Source of the DNA: Brumimicrobium sp033722555
Lineage (GTDB): Bacteria; Bacteroidota; Bacteroidia; Flavobacteriales_D; Crocinitomicaceae
Direction: 5' to 3'
DNA: 64,000 nucleotides
Assembly (NCBI GenBank): GCA_033722555.1
Contig: JAWVYS010000001.1
Span: forward strand, 1 to 64,000
Of this stretch, positions 51,284-59,572 are shown piece by piece (the first letter of the stretch is position 1; each line of letters begins with the position of its first letter). The position numbers were made by a program, and so were the translations under genes. The notes beneath the pieces were generated by a model, which worked only from the letters and a program-made list of their open reading frames with translations, had not been told where the DNA came from and did not search any database.

Positions 51284-53197
51284 TTATACTGGTTCTGTCC
51301 AGTCACCATGTTCTTTGATTAATTCAATCAATGCTTCTACGGCTTCCTCCTCAGGAACGTTCTTTTTTACGATTTCTTTTTCCTTATAAAGATGTATTTT
51401 TCCCGGACGGGTTCCAACATAACCATAGTCGGCGTCGGCCATTTCTCCGGGACCGTTTACAATGCACCCCATTATCCCGATCTTCAGTCCCTTGAGGTGG
51501 GAGGTGCTTTTTCTGATTTTCGCAGTTGTTTCCTGAAGATCGAAGAGCGTTCTTCCACAAGACGGGCAAGAAATATATTCGGTTTTGGATATTCGTGTCC
51601 TGGTCGCCTGCAGAATGCCAAAAGCCGTGGAATTTATTAACTGAATGGGAATATGATGCTCATTTTTCAGCCATACTCCGTCTCCGAAACCGTCGATAAG
51701 TAAAGCGCCAAGTTTTGTTGATTGCCGTAGCTGAAAATCCTCAAGGTCTTCAGTAGAAGTCTCATAACAAAGGATTACAGGGAGATTTACTTGTCTGGAG
51801 GATAGGTAAGAATAAAACCTACGAGTTATGTGGGTATAATTTTGATAATCAGTATTTAAGACTAAAACGACATTGTTCAGTTCTTGCAGGTTCTCAACGT
51901 CGGTATTTGAAGGATCCCATTGAAGAAAATTTAGTACTTCATGACCGAAACCGTTCTCTGGAAGTGTGTCGTAAAAAGGATAAAAATGTTTTTTATCATG
52001 ATATCGGCTTTTCCATATCTTATGATCAGAAATAACACCCAGGAAACCAGGGACTTCGAAATCTATTTCCTTATCACCGATAAACACATAATCTGCTGAT
52101 AGTTCGCGGGTGTTCCATTTATCCAGGGTTTGAGAGTAATTATATCCGAAACCAAAAAAGTGAGAGGGCTTTATATCCGTTAGGGAACTGAGATCTGCAA
52201 ATACAACAGGGCTTTGGGAATCTCCTATATTTAAAACAGGCACAGAGTACCTGCGCGTATATTCAAAAGGATTGTAAGGAAGTTCTATGTGTTCCTCTTT
52301 GATCTTGAGGTCTTTACTTAAGCCTTTATATTGATCAATAAGTTTTTTGGCGACAGGTATTTCAGCCTCCGGTGCCTCAGTAAGCGAAACACGAACGGTA
52401 TCCCCGAGTCCGTCTTCAAGAAGTGCACCTATCCCCACAGCTGATTTGATTCTTCCGTCTTCACCGTCCCCTGCCTCCGTTACGCCGAGGTGTAAAGGAT
52501 AAGCCATTCCTTCGTCGATCATCCTTGCTACCAGAGACCTGTATGCCTGGACCATTACCAGCGTATTACTGGCCTTCATGGAGATAACAATATCATGAAA
52601 ATCATGTTTCCTACAGATGTAAATAAACTCCATGGCAGACTCTACCATGCCTTGAGGTGTATCCCCATATCTACTTAGAATCCTGTCGGATAGAGAACCA
52701 TGATTTGTACCTATGCGCATGGCAGTTCCGTTTTCTTTACAAAGCAAAACAAGGGGGGTAAATTTTTCCTCAATTCTTTCGATTTCAGCTTTATAGCTTT
52801 CATCTGTATATGCTATATTTTCAAATTTCTTTTTGTCGGCATAATTACCGGGATTTATCCGCACTTTTTCCACAATACCGGCTGCTATTTCTGCTGCATT
52901 TGGAGTGAAATGAATATCCGCAACCAAGGGGGTATTATATCCTTTTTTGCGAAGTTCCGACTTGATGTTTTCGAGGTTTTCGGCTTCTTTTTTCGACGGA
53001 GCAGTTAAACGTACGAGTTCACACCCGGCCTCTATCATTCTGATCGACTCCTCTACGGATCCCTCGGTGTCCATAGTGTCTTTAGTAGTCATAGATTGAA
53101 CCCGAATGGGGTTTTCCCCACCCATGGCTATACTTCCTATTTTTACCTCGCGTGTAGTTAATCGATTACGATTGAAAGGATCATTACAGTATTTCAT
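51284..53197 (-). CDS. ispG: 4-hydroxy-3-methylbut-2-en-1-yl diphosphate synthase, long form
   Basis: MEP-pathway [4Fe-4S] enzyme (GcpE). At 637 residues it has the large central insert (about 265-500) typical of plants and Bacteroidota; many other bacteria have about 370. The N-terminal TIM barrel (VKIGSIAMGGENPIRVQSMTTKDT...) is complete. The cluster-binding C-terminal part has CPSCGRTL and GIMGCIVNGPGEMADADYGYVG with the conserved Cys and Glu. It makes HMBPP for isoprenoids. It is a single gene with a TATCTTTG promoter element upstream. Confidence 0.96.
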   Translation of the reverse strand: MKYCNDPFNRNRLTTREVKIGSIAMGGENPIRVQSMTTKDTMDTEGSVEESIRMIEAGCELVRLTAPSKKEAENLENIKSELRKKGYNTPLVADIHFTPNAAEIAAGIVEKVRINPGNYADKKKFENIAYTDESYKAEIERIEEKFTPLVLLCKENGTAMRIGTNHGSLSDRILSRYGDTPQGMVESAMEFIYICRKHDFHDIVISMKASNTLVMVQAYRSLVARMIDEGMAYPLHLGVTEAGDGEDGRIKSAVGIGALLEDGLGDTVRVSLTEAPEAEIPVAKKLIDQYKGLSKDLKIKEEHIELPYNPFEYTRRYSVPVLNIGDSQSPVVFADLSSLTDIKPSHFFGFGYNYSQTLDKWNTRELSADYVFIGDKEIDFEVPGFLGVISDHKIWKSRYHDKKHFYPFYDTLPENGFGHEVLNFLQWDPSNTDVENLQELNNVVLVLNTDYQNYTHITRRFYSYLSSRQVNLPVILCYETSTEDLEDFQLRQSTKLGALLIDGFGDGVWLKNEHHIPIQLINSTAFGILQATRTRISKTEYISCPSCGRTLFDLQETTAKIRKSTSHLKGLKIGIMGCIVNGPGEMADADYGYVGTRPGKIHLYKEKEIVKKNVPEEEAVEALIELIKEHGDWTEPV

Positions 53198-53220
53198 ATC
53201 TATGACTTATGGAGTTAGAA

Positions 53221-53228
53221 CAAAGATA
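53221..53228 (-). promoter_or_regulatory. Promoter -7 element for ispG
   Basis: Minus-strand TATCTTTG fits TAnnTTTG, 24 bases before the ATG. A -33 is not obvious. The rest of 53229-53457 is AT-rich with nothing else recognisable. Confidence 0.5.
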
Positions 53229-53457
53229 ATTAAACAATGTGCGGCTCATCGGGGATTATTCAAATAAAATTTATGGTATAAAACCTACTTTCAATATGCT
53301 TATCAATCAAACCTAACTTTTACGACGCTATGAACAATAGCGTTTTTTTCTCTTCACAAGACTGTGTAAAGATACGAACGAACATAAACCGCACTCTACA
53401 AGCATAAATACAGATTTTTCAATTAATTTTCCATGAAATAACAAATCCCATTACACC

Positions 53458-54039
53458 GTGGAGGATCTTCAAAACTTAAAGTCACTGGTTTTAAAAACAG
53501 CCCCGTTCAGCGAGGAAACCTGGGACCAGTTCAAAGCAATCTGGAAACCGATTGAAGTCGACCGAAATACGTTGATTACAGCAGCGGGAGAAACCGAGAA
53601 AAAACTGTATTTTGTGTGTAAAGGAGTACAGCGGATTTATTACATCGGAGAAAACGGTAAGGAAGCAACTATCGTGTTATCCTATCCATATTCATTTTCG
53701 GGTGTCGTTGACTCATTTCTTTTGAAACAGCCCTCAAAATACCATTTTGAATCTGTTACCGGATCAAAGTTTCTGTATGCTACCGTAAGTGAGATAGACA
53801 ATCTATCCAGGGAGAATCAGCAGGTAGATGAATTTATCAAAAGAGCCGTATACTTTGCCTTTTCGGGTCTTCTTGAAAGAATGGTTGACTTACAGTGCAG
53901 AAGTTCCGAAGAAAAATTTAAAACCCTCTTAAAAAGAAGTCCACAGGTGCTTCAGGTAGTTCCGCACAAATACATAGCTAATTACCTTGGAATTGATCCA
54001 ACCAATTTTAGTAAATTGATGAACTCAGTTAAGTTTTAA
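53458..54039 (+). CDS. Crp/Fnr family transcriptional regulator
   Basis: A 193-residue regulator with an N-terminal cyclic-nucleotide-binding fold (about 25-125, ITAAGETEKKLYFVCKGVQRIYYI) and a reduced C-terminal HTH region. The HTH appears as VVPHKYIANYLGIDPTNFSKLMNSVKF, the short terminal form common in Bacteroidota. The start is GTG at 53458. There is no FNR-type Cys cluster. It is followed after a 22-bp palindrome by a DUF4345 membrane protein, which it may control. A weak TAATTTTC promoter element lies upstream. Confidence 0.86.
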   Translation: MEDLQNLKSLVLKTAPFSEETWDQFKAIWKPIEVDRNTLITAAGETEKKLYFVCKGVQRIYYIGENGKEATIVLSYPYSFSGVVDSFLLKQPSKYHFESVTGSKFLYATVSEIDNLSRENQQVDEFIKRAVYFAFSGLLERMVDLQCRSSEEKFKTLLKRSPQVLQVVPHKYIANYLGIDPTNFSKLMNSVKF

Positions 54040-54059
54040 TCTTGGTATTTACCAAGATT
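54038..54059. promoter_or_regulatory. Palindrome between the Crp-type regulator and DUF4345 (operator or hairpin)
   Basis: Half-sites AATCTTGGTA and TACCAAGATT are separated by TT and are perfectly symmetric (10 bp each). The site overlaps the regulator's stop codon and precedes the DUF4345 ATG by 49 bases. It could be an operator for the upstream regulator or an RNA hairpin; no T-tract is present. Confidence 0.55.
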
Positions 54060-54108
54060 TTAACAGTACTCTCACCGGATATTTGCCTAAACATTTAAAC
54101 ATAAAAAA

Positions 54109-54537
54109 ATGAAAAAAAATCTAGTGTTAGTAATCAGTAAGTCCTATATCGGACTTTGTTTGTTAAGTCTCGCTTACCTCAGTGTTTTTGCACTTATCGA
54201 TCCACGTGGAACAATGGAGCTGGTAAATACTCCATTGGAAAACAATGATGCCATCAGTTCGATCCGAGGAGTTTTCGGAGGTGTAGGCACAACCATTTGT
54301 CTTAGTCTTTTGGTTCTCCTGCGCAAAAAGAAATACCTCGAAATTTTAAAGTTTCTCGCCGTGTTTTGGCTCCTATACGCTTTTTCGAGGTTAATTACCC
54401 TTTTGTCTGATGGTCCTCTCGGAGCCTTTGGAAATCAATGGATAATGATAGAATCATTTTTCGGAATATTTGCGCTGCTGCTATACTATTTTCAGTCCAA
54501 GGCACAACTAAAAAACACCTTGAGCATACAACAGTAG
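54109..54537 (+). CDS. DUF4345 family membrane protein
   Basis: A 142-residue protein with four predicted membrane helices (YIGLCLLSLAYLSVFALID; TTICLSLLVLLR; ILKFLAVFWLLYAFSRLITLL; IMIESFFGIFALLLYYFQ). The pattern GLYAL.DP...L followed by a conserved RGVFGG segment fits DUF4345, seen here as IRGVFGGVGTT. The function is unknown. It is next to the Crp-type regulator and likely its target. It ends at a strong terminator. Confidence 0.75.
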   Translation: MKKNLVLVISKSYIGLCLLSLAYLSVFALIDPRGTMELVNTPLENNDAISSIRGVFGGVGTTICLSLLVLLRKKKYLEILKFLAVFWLLYAFSRLITLLSDGPLGAFGNQWIMIESFFGIFALLLYYFQSKAQLKNTLSIQQ

Positions 54538-54558
54538 GGCTTTAGTCGAGCAATTTTT

Positions 54559-54596
54559 AATTCGCCTCAAAGAATTTTTTGGGGCGAATTTTCTTT
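54559..54596 (+). terminator. Rho-independent terminator after DUF4345
   Basis: AATTCGCCTC (54559-54568) pairs with GGGGCGAATT (54581-54590), with one T-G pair, then TTCTTTT. It separates the gene from the converging macro-domain gene. Confidence 0.82.
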
Positions 54597-54626
54597 TCCT
54601 TTTGTACAGAAATAAATCAGCGCCAT

Positions 54627-55163
54627 CTAATCACCATAAATATTTCTTAATGCATTTTCATAGACGCGTACATCCCTATCATGATAAAGAACCATTCTGA
54701 TTTCTTTCATTGTTTCAAGCTCCTGAACCTTATTTTTTATTGCTTTTATCGCCACTTCGGCAGCCTCTTCAATGGGATAACCAAATGCTCCTGTGCTAAT
54801 GGATGGAAAAGCAATTATCTCTATATCCTTTTGTTCGGCAAGATCCAACGCATTCAAATAACAGTTTGCTAAAAGTTCATCCGATGGGTCGTCTTCACCG
54901 TAAACCGGACCGAGACAGTGTATGATATATTTGTTTTCCAGATTGTAGGCTCCGGTAATTACCGCCTCACCGGGTTTAATCGGCGCCTTTTTAGTACTTT
55001 CCGCTTCAAGCGCCGGTCCGGCTGCAGAATGAATAGCTCCAGCTACTCCTCCTCCACTTTTAAGCTGCGCATTTGCCGCGTTCACGATTGCATCTGCATC
55101 AGACTGATCCGTTATGTCACCGCGCGTAATCGTTATTTTTACTCCGTTTTTAGTTACTTCCAT
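54627..55163 (-). CDS. Macro domain protein (ADP-ribose-binding/hydrolase)
   Basis: A 178-residue single macro domain. Binding-site signatures are ITRGDITDQSDADAIVNAANAQLKSGGGVAGAIHSAAG and FPSISTGAFGYPIEEAA. The family (MacroD type) hydrolyses O-acetyl-ADP-ribose or mono-ADP-ribosyl groups. The Asn-Ala-Ala-Asn loop and catalytic Gly-rich segments are intact. Start ATG at 55163 is unambiguous. It has no operon partner. Confidence 0.93.
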   Translation of the reverse strand: MEVTKNGVKITITRGDITDQSDADAIVNAANAQLKSGGGVAGAIHSAAGPALEAESTKKAPIKPGEAVITGAYNLENKYIIHCLGPVYGEDDPSDELLANCYLNALDLAEQKDIEIIAFPSISTGAFGYPIEEAAEVAIKAIKNKVQELETMKEIRMVLYHDRDVRVYENALRNIYGD

Positions 55164-55288
55164 ATCTGATTTCTTTTTTCCAATCGTTTTAATTTAATAA
55201 AGAACCAGGTATGACCCAAAATATAACCCTGATTTCTTTGCTTACCGGCTATGAAATGATCTCATATTATAAGATTATATTTGCTTAA

Positions 55289-56410
55289 ATGAAGCGCAAA
55301 AAACGCATAATTGTTTCGGTGACCAACGATCTTTATACGGATCAGCGGGTAGATAAAGTGTGTCGTTATCTGCACGAAAACGGATTTCAGGTCTTGCTGG
55401 TAGGTAGAAAAAGGCGGAACTCCCCTGTTCTGGATAAAAGGGAGTATGCGACCAAAAGATTACGATTATTGTTTGAAAAAGGAGCACTGTTCTATGCTTT
55501 TTTCAACGTGAGACTATTTTTATTTCTCTTTTTTAGAAGACAGGATGCACTCCTCAGTAACGACTTAGACGCCTTATTAGCCAATTATCTGGTTGCAAAA
55601 ATTAAACGGAAGAAACTCGTTTACGACTCCCATGAGCTTTTTACCGAGGTTCCTGAGCTCATTGATAGGCCTCGTGTAAGGGCCGTATGGCTCCGGATTG
55701 AAAAATGGATATTCCCAAAGCTTCAAAATGTTTATACCGTTAATGATTCCATAGCCGAAATTTATAGAAAACGATACAATGTACCTGTAAATGTGGTTAG
55801 GAATGTTTCTCCAAAATGGAACACAAAGAATGTTCCCGATAAAAAGAAACTTGGTATTCCTGAAAATAAATTAATCCTGATTATTCAGGGAGCCGGGATT
55901 AATGTAGACAGAGGCGCCGAAGAGGCTGTTGAGGCCATGAAAAGCCTGGAGAATACGGTTCTGTTAATTGTCGGTGGCGGAGATGTTGTTCCACAACTTA
56001 TGGAGACGGTAAAAAAAGAAAACTTAACCGAAAAAGTACTTTTTATTGGCAAAAAACCTTACAAGGAATTAATGTACTACACATACTACGCAGATATTGG
56101 TTTAACACTGGACAAAAACACAAACCTGAACTATAAATATTCCCTTCCTAATAAGGTCTTCGATTATATTCATGGAGGTACTGCTGTTATTTCTTCCGAC
56201 CTCATTCAAGTAAGAAGGATTGTAGAAGCTCATGATGTTGGAGTGGTTATAAGCGAGGTAAGCCCCAAGAAAATCGTGGAATCTGTGCAATACTTTCTGG
56301 ATCATCCCGAAATTCTTCAAGCTAAAAAGGAAAACTGTCTGAAAGCAGCTAAAAAGGAAAACTGGGAGGAAGAGAAAAAGGTTTTGAAACAGGTTTTTGA
56401 AAAAATTTAA
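55289..56410 (+). CDS. Glycosyltransferase, GT4-like
   Basis: A 373-residue GT-B fold glycosyltransferase. The N-terminal half begins VSVTNDLYTDQRVDKVCRYLHENGF, with LVYDSHELFTEVPEL in the middle. The C-terminal half has LILIIQGAGINVDRGAEEAVEAMKSL, LLIVGGGDVVPQL and YSLPNKVFDYIHGGTAVI, the nucleotide-sugar binding region. It lacks a signal peptide. The donor and acceptor are unknown. It is not in a polysaccharide cluster; the neighbours are stand-alone genes. Confidence 0.88.
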   Translation: MKRKKRIIVSVTNDLYTDQRVDKVCRYLHENGFQVLLVGRKRRNSPVLDKREYATKRLRLLFEKGALFYAFFNVRLFLFLFFRRQDALLSNDLDALLANYLVAKIKRKKLVYDSHELFTEVPELIDRPRVRAVWLRIEKWIFPKLQNVYTVNDSIAEIYRKRYNVPVNVVRNVSPKWNTKNVPDKKKLGIPENKLILIIQGAGINVDRGAEEAVEAMKSLENTVLLIVGGGDVVPQLMETVKKENLTEKVLFIGKKPYKELMYYTYYADIGLTLDKNTNLNYKYSLPNKVFDYIHGGTAVISSDLIQVRRIVEAHDVGVVISEVSPKKIVESVQYFLDHPEILQAKKENCLKAAKKENWEEEKKVLKQVFEKI

Positions 56411-56482
56411 GGGCTTGATATCAGTGTGTTAAGAGATTTAGGCTATAATTGTTAGTGAATTATTTATTAAAACCAATGCTTT

Positions 56483-57007
56483 ATGGTCAGATTTGATCCG
56501 GACGACATTTCAACTTATCCCGACTGGGCAATGCCTTCAAGTCCAGCGGAAGCACTTGCTTTAATTGAAGCCGGTGAAGACCCGAATAAAAAGGATAGTG
56601 TGCTTGAGAACACACCTCTCATCAAAGCTTGTATAGATGTCAACGAGTTCTCCATGAAAGTCGTAGAAATTCTGGTTGACAACGGGGCGGATATCAATTT
56701 GTGCAATAAATATGGGGTTTCTCCGCTCCATGAACTGGTGAGTCATCACAGTCCTGGCCACCCGGGGTTGAAAGAGCAACTCGCACAGGCAGAACTTCTT
56801 TTAAAAAAGGGTGCAAACCCAAATACCTTCAGTGAAATTTATCAAAACACGCCATTACATTATGCTGTTTTCATGAATGCCAAAGAGATGGTTTCTCTTT
56901 TACTGAAATATGGTGCAGACCAAACAGTGGAGAATGCAAAAGGTCAGACCCCCAAAAAACTGGCAATGCAAGAGGGTTTTGATCAGATTACTAACATGTT
57001 GGGCTAA
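56483..57007 (+). CDS. Ankyrin repeat protein
   Basis: A 174-residue cytoplasmic protein, no signal peptide. It has at least four ankyrin-type repeats (NTPLIKACIDVNEFSMKVVEILVDNGADINLCNK; SPLHELVSHHSP...AELLLKKGANPNTFS; NTPLHYAVFMNAKEMVSLLLKYGADQTVENAKG). Protein-protein binding is likely; the partner is unknown. It is a single gene. A bulged hairpin (57022-57057) follows. Confidence 0.88.
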   Translation: MVRFDPDDISTYPDWAMPSSPAEALALIEAGEDPNKKDSVLENTPLIKACIDVNEFSMKVVEILVDNGADINLCNKYGVSPLHELVSHHSPGHPGLKEQLAQAELLLKKGANPNTFSEIYQNTPLHYAVFMNAKEMVSLLLKYGADQTVENAKGQTPKKLAMQEGFDQITNMLG

Positions 57008-57061
57008 ATTAATTAAGCGATAGTGAGGAGGTTAAAAGACTCGTTTTAATCATCACTGAAA

Positions 57062-57105
57062 ATGACAATTGTCATAATATACTCGCTTAAAGCACTCTAA
57101 TTTTG
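57062..57105 (+). promoter_or_regulatory. Palindromic operator and -7 element upstream of DUF2892
   Basis: ATGACAATTGTCAT (57062-57075) is a perfect 14-bp palindrome of the 5-4-5 half-site form (ATGAC-AATT-GTCAT) used by Crp/Fnr-type factors. TAATTTTG (57098-57105) is an exact TAnnTTTG -7 element 23 bases downstream, and the start ATG follows 28 bases later. The site lies over the expected -33 to -45 region. Confidence 0.55.
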
Positions 57106-57132
57106 TTTCATTATTCAGTACTAAAATTTGAA

Positions 57133-57348
57133 ATGATGAAAAAAAATATGGGTTCAGTAGACAGAGTTATTAGATTGATGATTGCTGCAACAATTGCTGT
57201 ATTATACGCAGCGGAAATTATTTCCGGCGTTTTAGGAGTGATTTTATTAATTCTTGCGGCTGTTTTTACATTAACCAGTCTTTTAGGGTTTTGTCCCCTA
57301 TACTCCCTGTTCGGCATAAAGACTTGTCCGACAACGACAAAAAGATAA
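57133..57348 (+). CDS. DUF2892 (YgaP-like) small membrane protein
   Basis: About 72 residues. The conserved start MGSVDRVIRLMIAATIAVLY is followed by two membrane helices (IAATIAVLYAAEIISGVLGVILLILAAVFTLTSLLGFCPLYSLFG). The FCPLY motif with its Cys is the family signature, and a second Cys follows near the C-terminus. In several bacteria such proteins occur with rhodanese or under Fnr control. The ATG codons at 57133 and 57136 are both possible starts. Confidence 0.85.
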   Translation: MMKKNMGSVDRVIRLMIAATIAVLYAAEIISGVLGVILLILAAVFTLTSLLGFCPLYSLFGIKTCPTTTKR

Positions 57349-57466
57349 AGTACGCCGGTCATCTAAGAGAGTAGTAATATTCAAACAGGTGTTTTTCGAT
57401 TGTTTTGGAAAACAGCACATTAATGTTATATTATAATGTGAACTTCTAAAACAAAAGACAAATACA

Positions 57467-58300
57467 ATGATATTTTCTAAATGGATTACACTTGCAGGAA
57501 CACTTATTTTCTTAAACGTACTTTATTCCCAGGAAAATGACCAAAACAGCGACTTGAAGGTAAGCGCTGTTGCGGAATTGGGATTTATCTCTGTTCTCGA
57601 TCACAGGGTGCAGTTTGGTGAAGAAGGGACGTATTTTGACTACAGAAAGCAAGGCGGTCAGGACGTCCTTTTTCCGGTTAGCCGATTATCCCTTGAAATG
57701 GAAGTAAAAAGAAGCACCTTCTATTTGCTATACCAACCTTTGCGTCTGGAGTCTCAGGTTTATCTTCAAAAAGACCTGGTGATAGACGGTGCAGTGTTCC
57801 CTGCAGGATCAAACGTGAAACTTCTTTATAACTTTCCTTTTTACAGGTTGAGTTACACACGTGAACTTTTCCCTTCAAATCCGCGTTTTGATTTCGCACT
57901 GGGTGCAAGCATGCAGATAAGAAATGCAACAATCTCTTTTGAGTCGGGCGATGGATCTCTGTTTCGTACCAACCGGGATATTGGAATCGTACCAGCCTTG
58001 AAATTAAAAACAACATATAACCTGAATTCATTGTTGTTTCTCGAAATTGAAGCAGACGGAATTTATGCTCCGGTAAGTTATCTTAACGGGAGCGACAATG
58101 AAGTTGTTGGTGCCATCCTGGACGCAAGCGGACGCATTGGAGCCCACCTTCATTCCTCGGTAGATGGATTTCTAAACCTGCGATATCTGGGAGGTGGAGC
58201 CGTTGGTTCTTCGGATGATGTTGACGGGCCCGGAGACGGTTATGTAAAGAATTGGTTGCACACAGCAACCGTAACTGCCGGGTTTAAATTTACTTTTTGA
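57467..58300 (+). CDS. Predicted outer-membrane beta-barrel protein
   Basis: A 277-residue protein with signal peptide (WITLAGTLIFLNVLYSQ). Repeated amphipathic beta strands of about ten residues follow (SRLSLEMEVKRSTFYLLYQPLRLESQVYL; FPFYRLSYTRELFPSN; FDFALGASMQIRNATISFES). It ends in the Phe-terminated strand TVTAGFKFTF, typical of barrel C-termini. The function is unknown. It is a single gene with a leader of about 115 bases. Confidence 0.75.
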   Translation: MIFSKWITLAGTLIFLNVLYSQENDQNSDLKVSAVAELGFISVLDHRVQFGEEGTYFDYRKQGGQDVLFPVSRLSLEMEVKRSTFYLLYQPLRLESQVYLQKDLVIDGAVFPAGSNVKLLYNFPFYRLSYTRELFPSNPRFDFALGASMQIRNATISFESGDGSLFRTNRDIGIVPALKLKTTYNLNSLLFLEIEADGIYAPVSYLNGSDNEVVGAILDASGRIGAHLHSSVDGFLNLRYLGGGAVGSSDDVDGPGDGYVKNWLHTATVTAGFKFTF

Positions 58301-58417
58301 TAAAAAACAGTTCTGATAATTGTTGGAAAACAAGAGGTTAAATCATTGGGCATGCTAAAATCAAACAGTGTTTATTATCAAACCAATTCATTATATTTAC
58401 TTTTCAATAGGTGAGAA

Positions 58418-58633
58418 ATGGAAAATAAAGAATATTCGAACGGAGAGGTAACAATTTTATGGCAGCCTCATTTGTGCACGCATTCAGGAGTTTGTGTTAG
58501 AACCCTTCCCGCGGTTTATAATCCGAAAGAGAAACCTTGGGTAAAGCCCAATAATGCGTCCAGCGAAGAACTGATGGCACAAGTAGCAAAATGTCCTTCC
58601 GGAGCCCTTTCAATTAAAAATGCTTCTCAATGA
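58418..58633 (+). CDS. yjdI: (4Fe-4S) mono-cluster protein, YjdI family
   Basis: A 71-residue protein of the Fer4_19/YjdI family. Cys ligands sit in CTHSGVCVRTLP and later AKCPSGALSI. The function is unknown; the gene is commonly next to a small GNAT-like protein, YjdJ. Here the next reading frame overlaps it (ATGA) and corresponds to that partner, though it is frameshifted. Confidence 0.86.
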   Translation: MENKEYSNGEVTILWQPHLCTHSGVCVRTLPAVYNPKEKPWVKPNNASSEELMAQVAKCPSGALSIKNASQ

Positions 58634-58916
58634 TGAAAATTGAAAGAGAAGATTACGGTGCAAAAGGACGATTTGTGATCTATCAAGGAAACCTAAAGGC
58701 CGGTGAGATGACCTACACCTGGGCAGGCGAAAGTCGAATTATCATCGATCATACAGGTGTACAGGATACATACAAGGGAAAAGGATTCGGCGAAAAACTG
58801 GTCTATGCAGGAGTAGATTTTGCCCGGGAAGAAAGGTGAAAATTATTCCTCTTTGTACTTTTGCTAAAAAAGTATTTGATAAAGACGAAAACTTACAGGA
58901 TGTTTTCAGTCATTGA
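58630..58916 (+). pseudogene. YjdJ-like small GNAT acetyltransferase, frameshifted
   Basis: The intact frame 58630-58839 encodes 69 residues (REDYGAKGRFVIYQGNLKAGEMTYTW...HTGVQDTYKGKGFGEKLVYAGVDFAREER) and stops at TGA. The frame shifted by one base from about 58833 continues with VKIIPLCTFAKKVFDKDENLQDVF to TGA 58914-58916. That is the usual C-terminus with the conserved PLC-FAK segment. One missing base in the AAAGG run restores a 95-residue protein, matching the family's length. It may be a true pseudogene, a sequencing error or a slippery site. Confidence 0.85.
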
Positions 58917-59019
58917 TCTGTTCGAAGCTATGCATCCCTGTGAAGGAATAAAATCCTTGTGAATAATTAATAGCTCTTTAATCTCGGTGTAATTACTTTT
59001 TCCGAATATTCTTCTAAAA

Positions 59020-59487
59020 ATGAAAAGGTTAGAAATTAAAAAAGGACAGCTTCTACAGAAGGTGGGTGAACTTAACACGAAGGTTTTTTATGTGGAATCA
59101 GGACTGCTTCGGAGTTATTCAATTGATCAAAAAGGAAAAGAGCATATTTTTACTTTTGCACCTGAAGGATGGATCATGGCCGATAATGTTTTTCCGGATA
59201 TGCCTGGCCAGTTGTACATTGATGCTTTGGAAGACACTATCGTTATTCAAAGAGATAAATCGGTAGATACCGATCCTGAGGTGCTGAAACTACTGAAACG
59301 AGTAGGCGTTCTGCAAGAACGCATCATCCTTTTGATGAGCGCCACTGCACTTGAAAGGTACAATCATTTCCTGAAAACTTATCCGGATATCGTTCAGCGC
59401 GTACCGCAACGCATGATCGCTTCATACCTGGGAATTACGCCCGAAGCACTTAGTAAGGTTAAAAGAAACGAGTTGTACGGAGGTTAA
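59020..59487 (+). CDS. Crp/Fnr family regulator, N-terminally short
   Basis: A 155-residue regulator with part of a cyclic-nucleotide-binding fold (LEIKKGQLLQKVGELNTKVFYVESGLLRSYSID) and a C-terminal HTH (QRVPQRMIASYLGITPEALSKVKRN). The family usually has about 25-35 more N-terminal residues. In the same frame, upstream bases 58900-59019 read MFSVIDLFEAMHPCEGIKSL, then a TGA and later a TAA. This looks like a degraded N-terminus. The ATG at 59020 is therefore the only open start. DoxX-like is encoded just downstream. Confidence 0.78.
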   Translation: MKRLEIKKGQLLQKVGELNTKVFYVESGLLRSYSIDQKGKEHIFTFAPEGWIMADNVFPDMPGQLYIDALEDTIVIQRDKSVDTDPEVLKLLKRVGVLQERIILLMSATALERYNHFLKTYPDIVQRVPQRMIASYLGITPEALSKVKRNELYGG

Positions 59488-59572
59488 AACTTGCCAGCAT
59501 TTCTTAATCTACATTAATGCACAGGGTTTAAGGTTGATATAATTTCGCCCCATTAACATTAAAACTATCGTT

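Noticed and set aside
54198..54213. Partial parS-like CGATCCACGTGGAACA inside DUF4345
   Set aside because: Three mismatches to the consensus and a coding location; probably chance.
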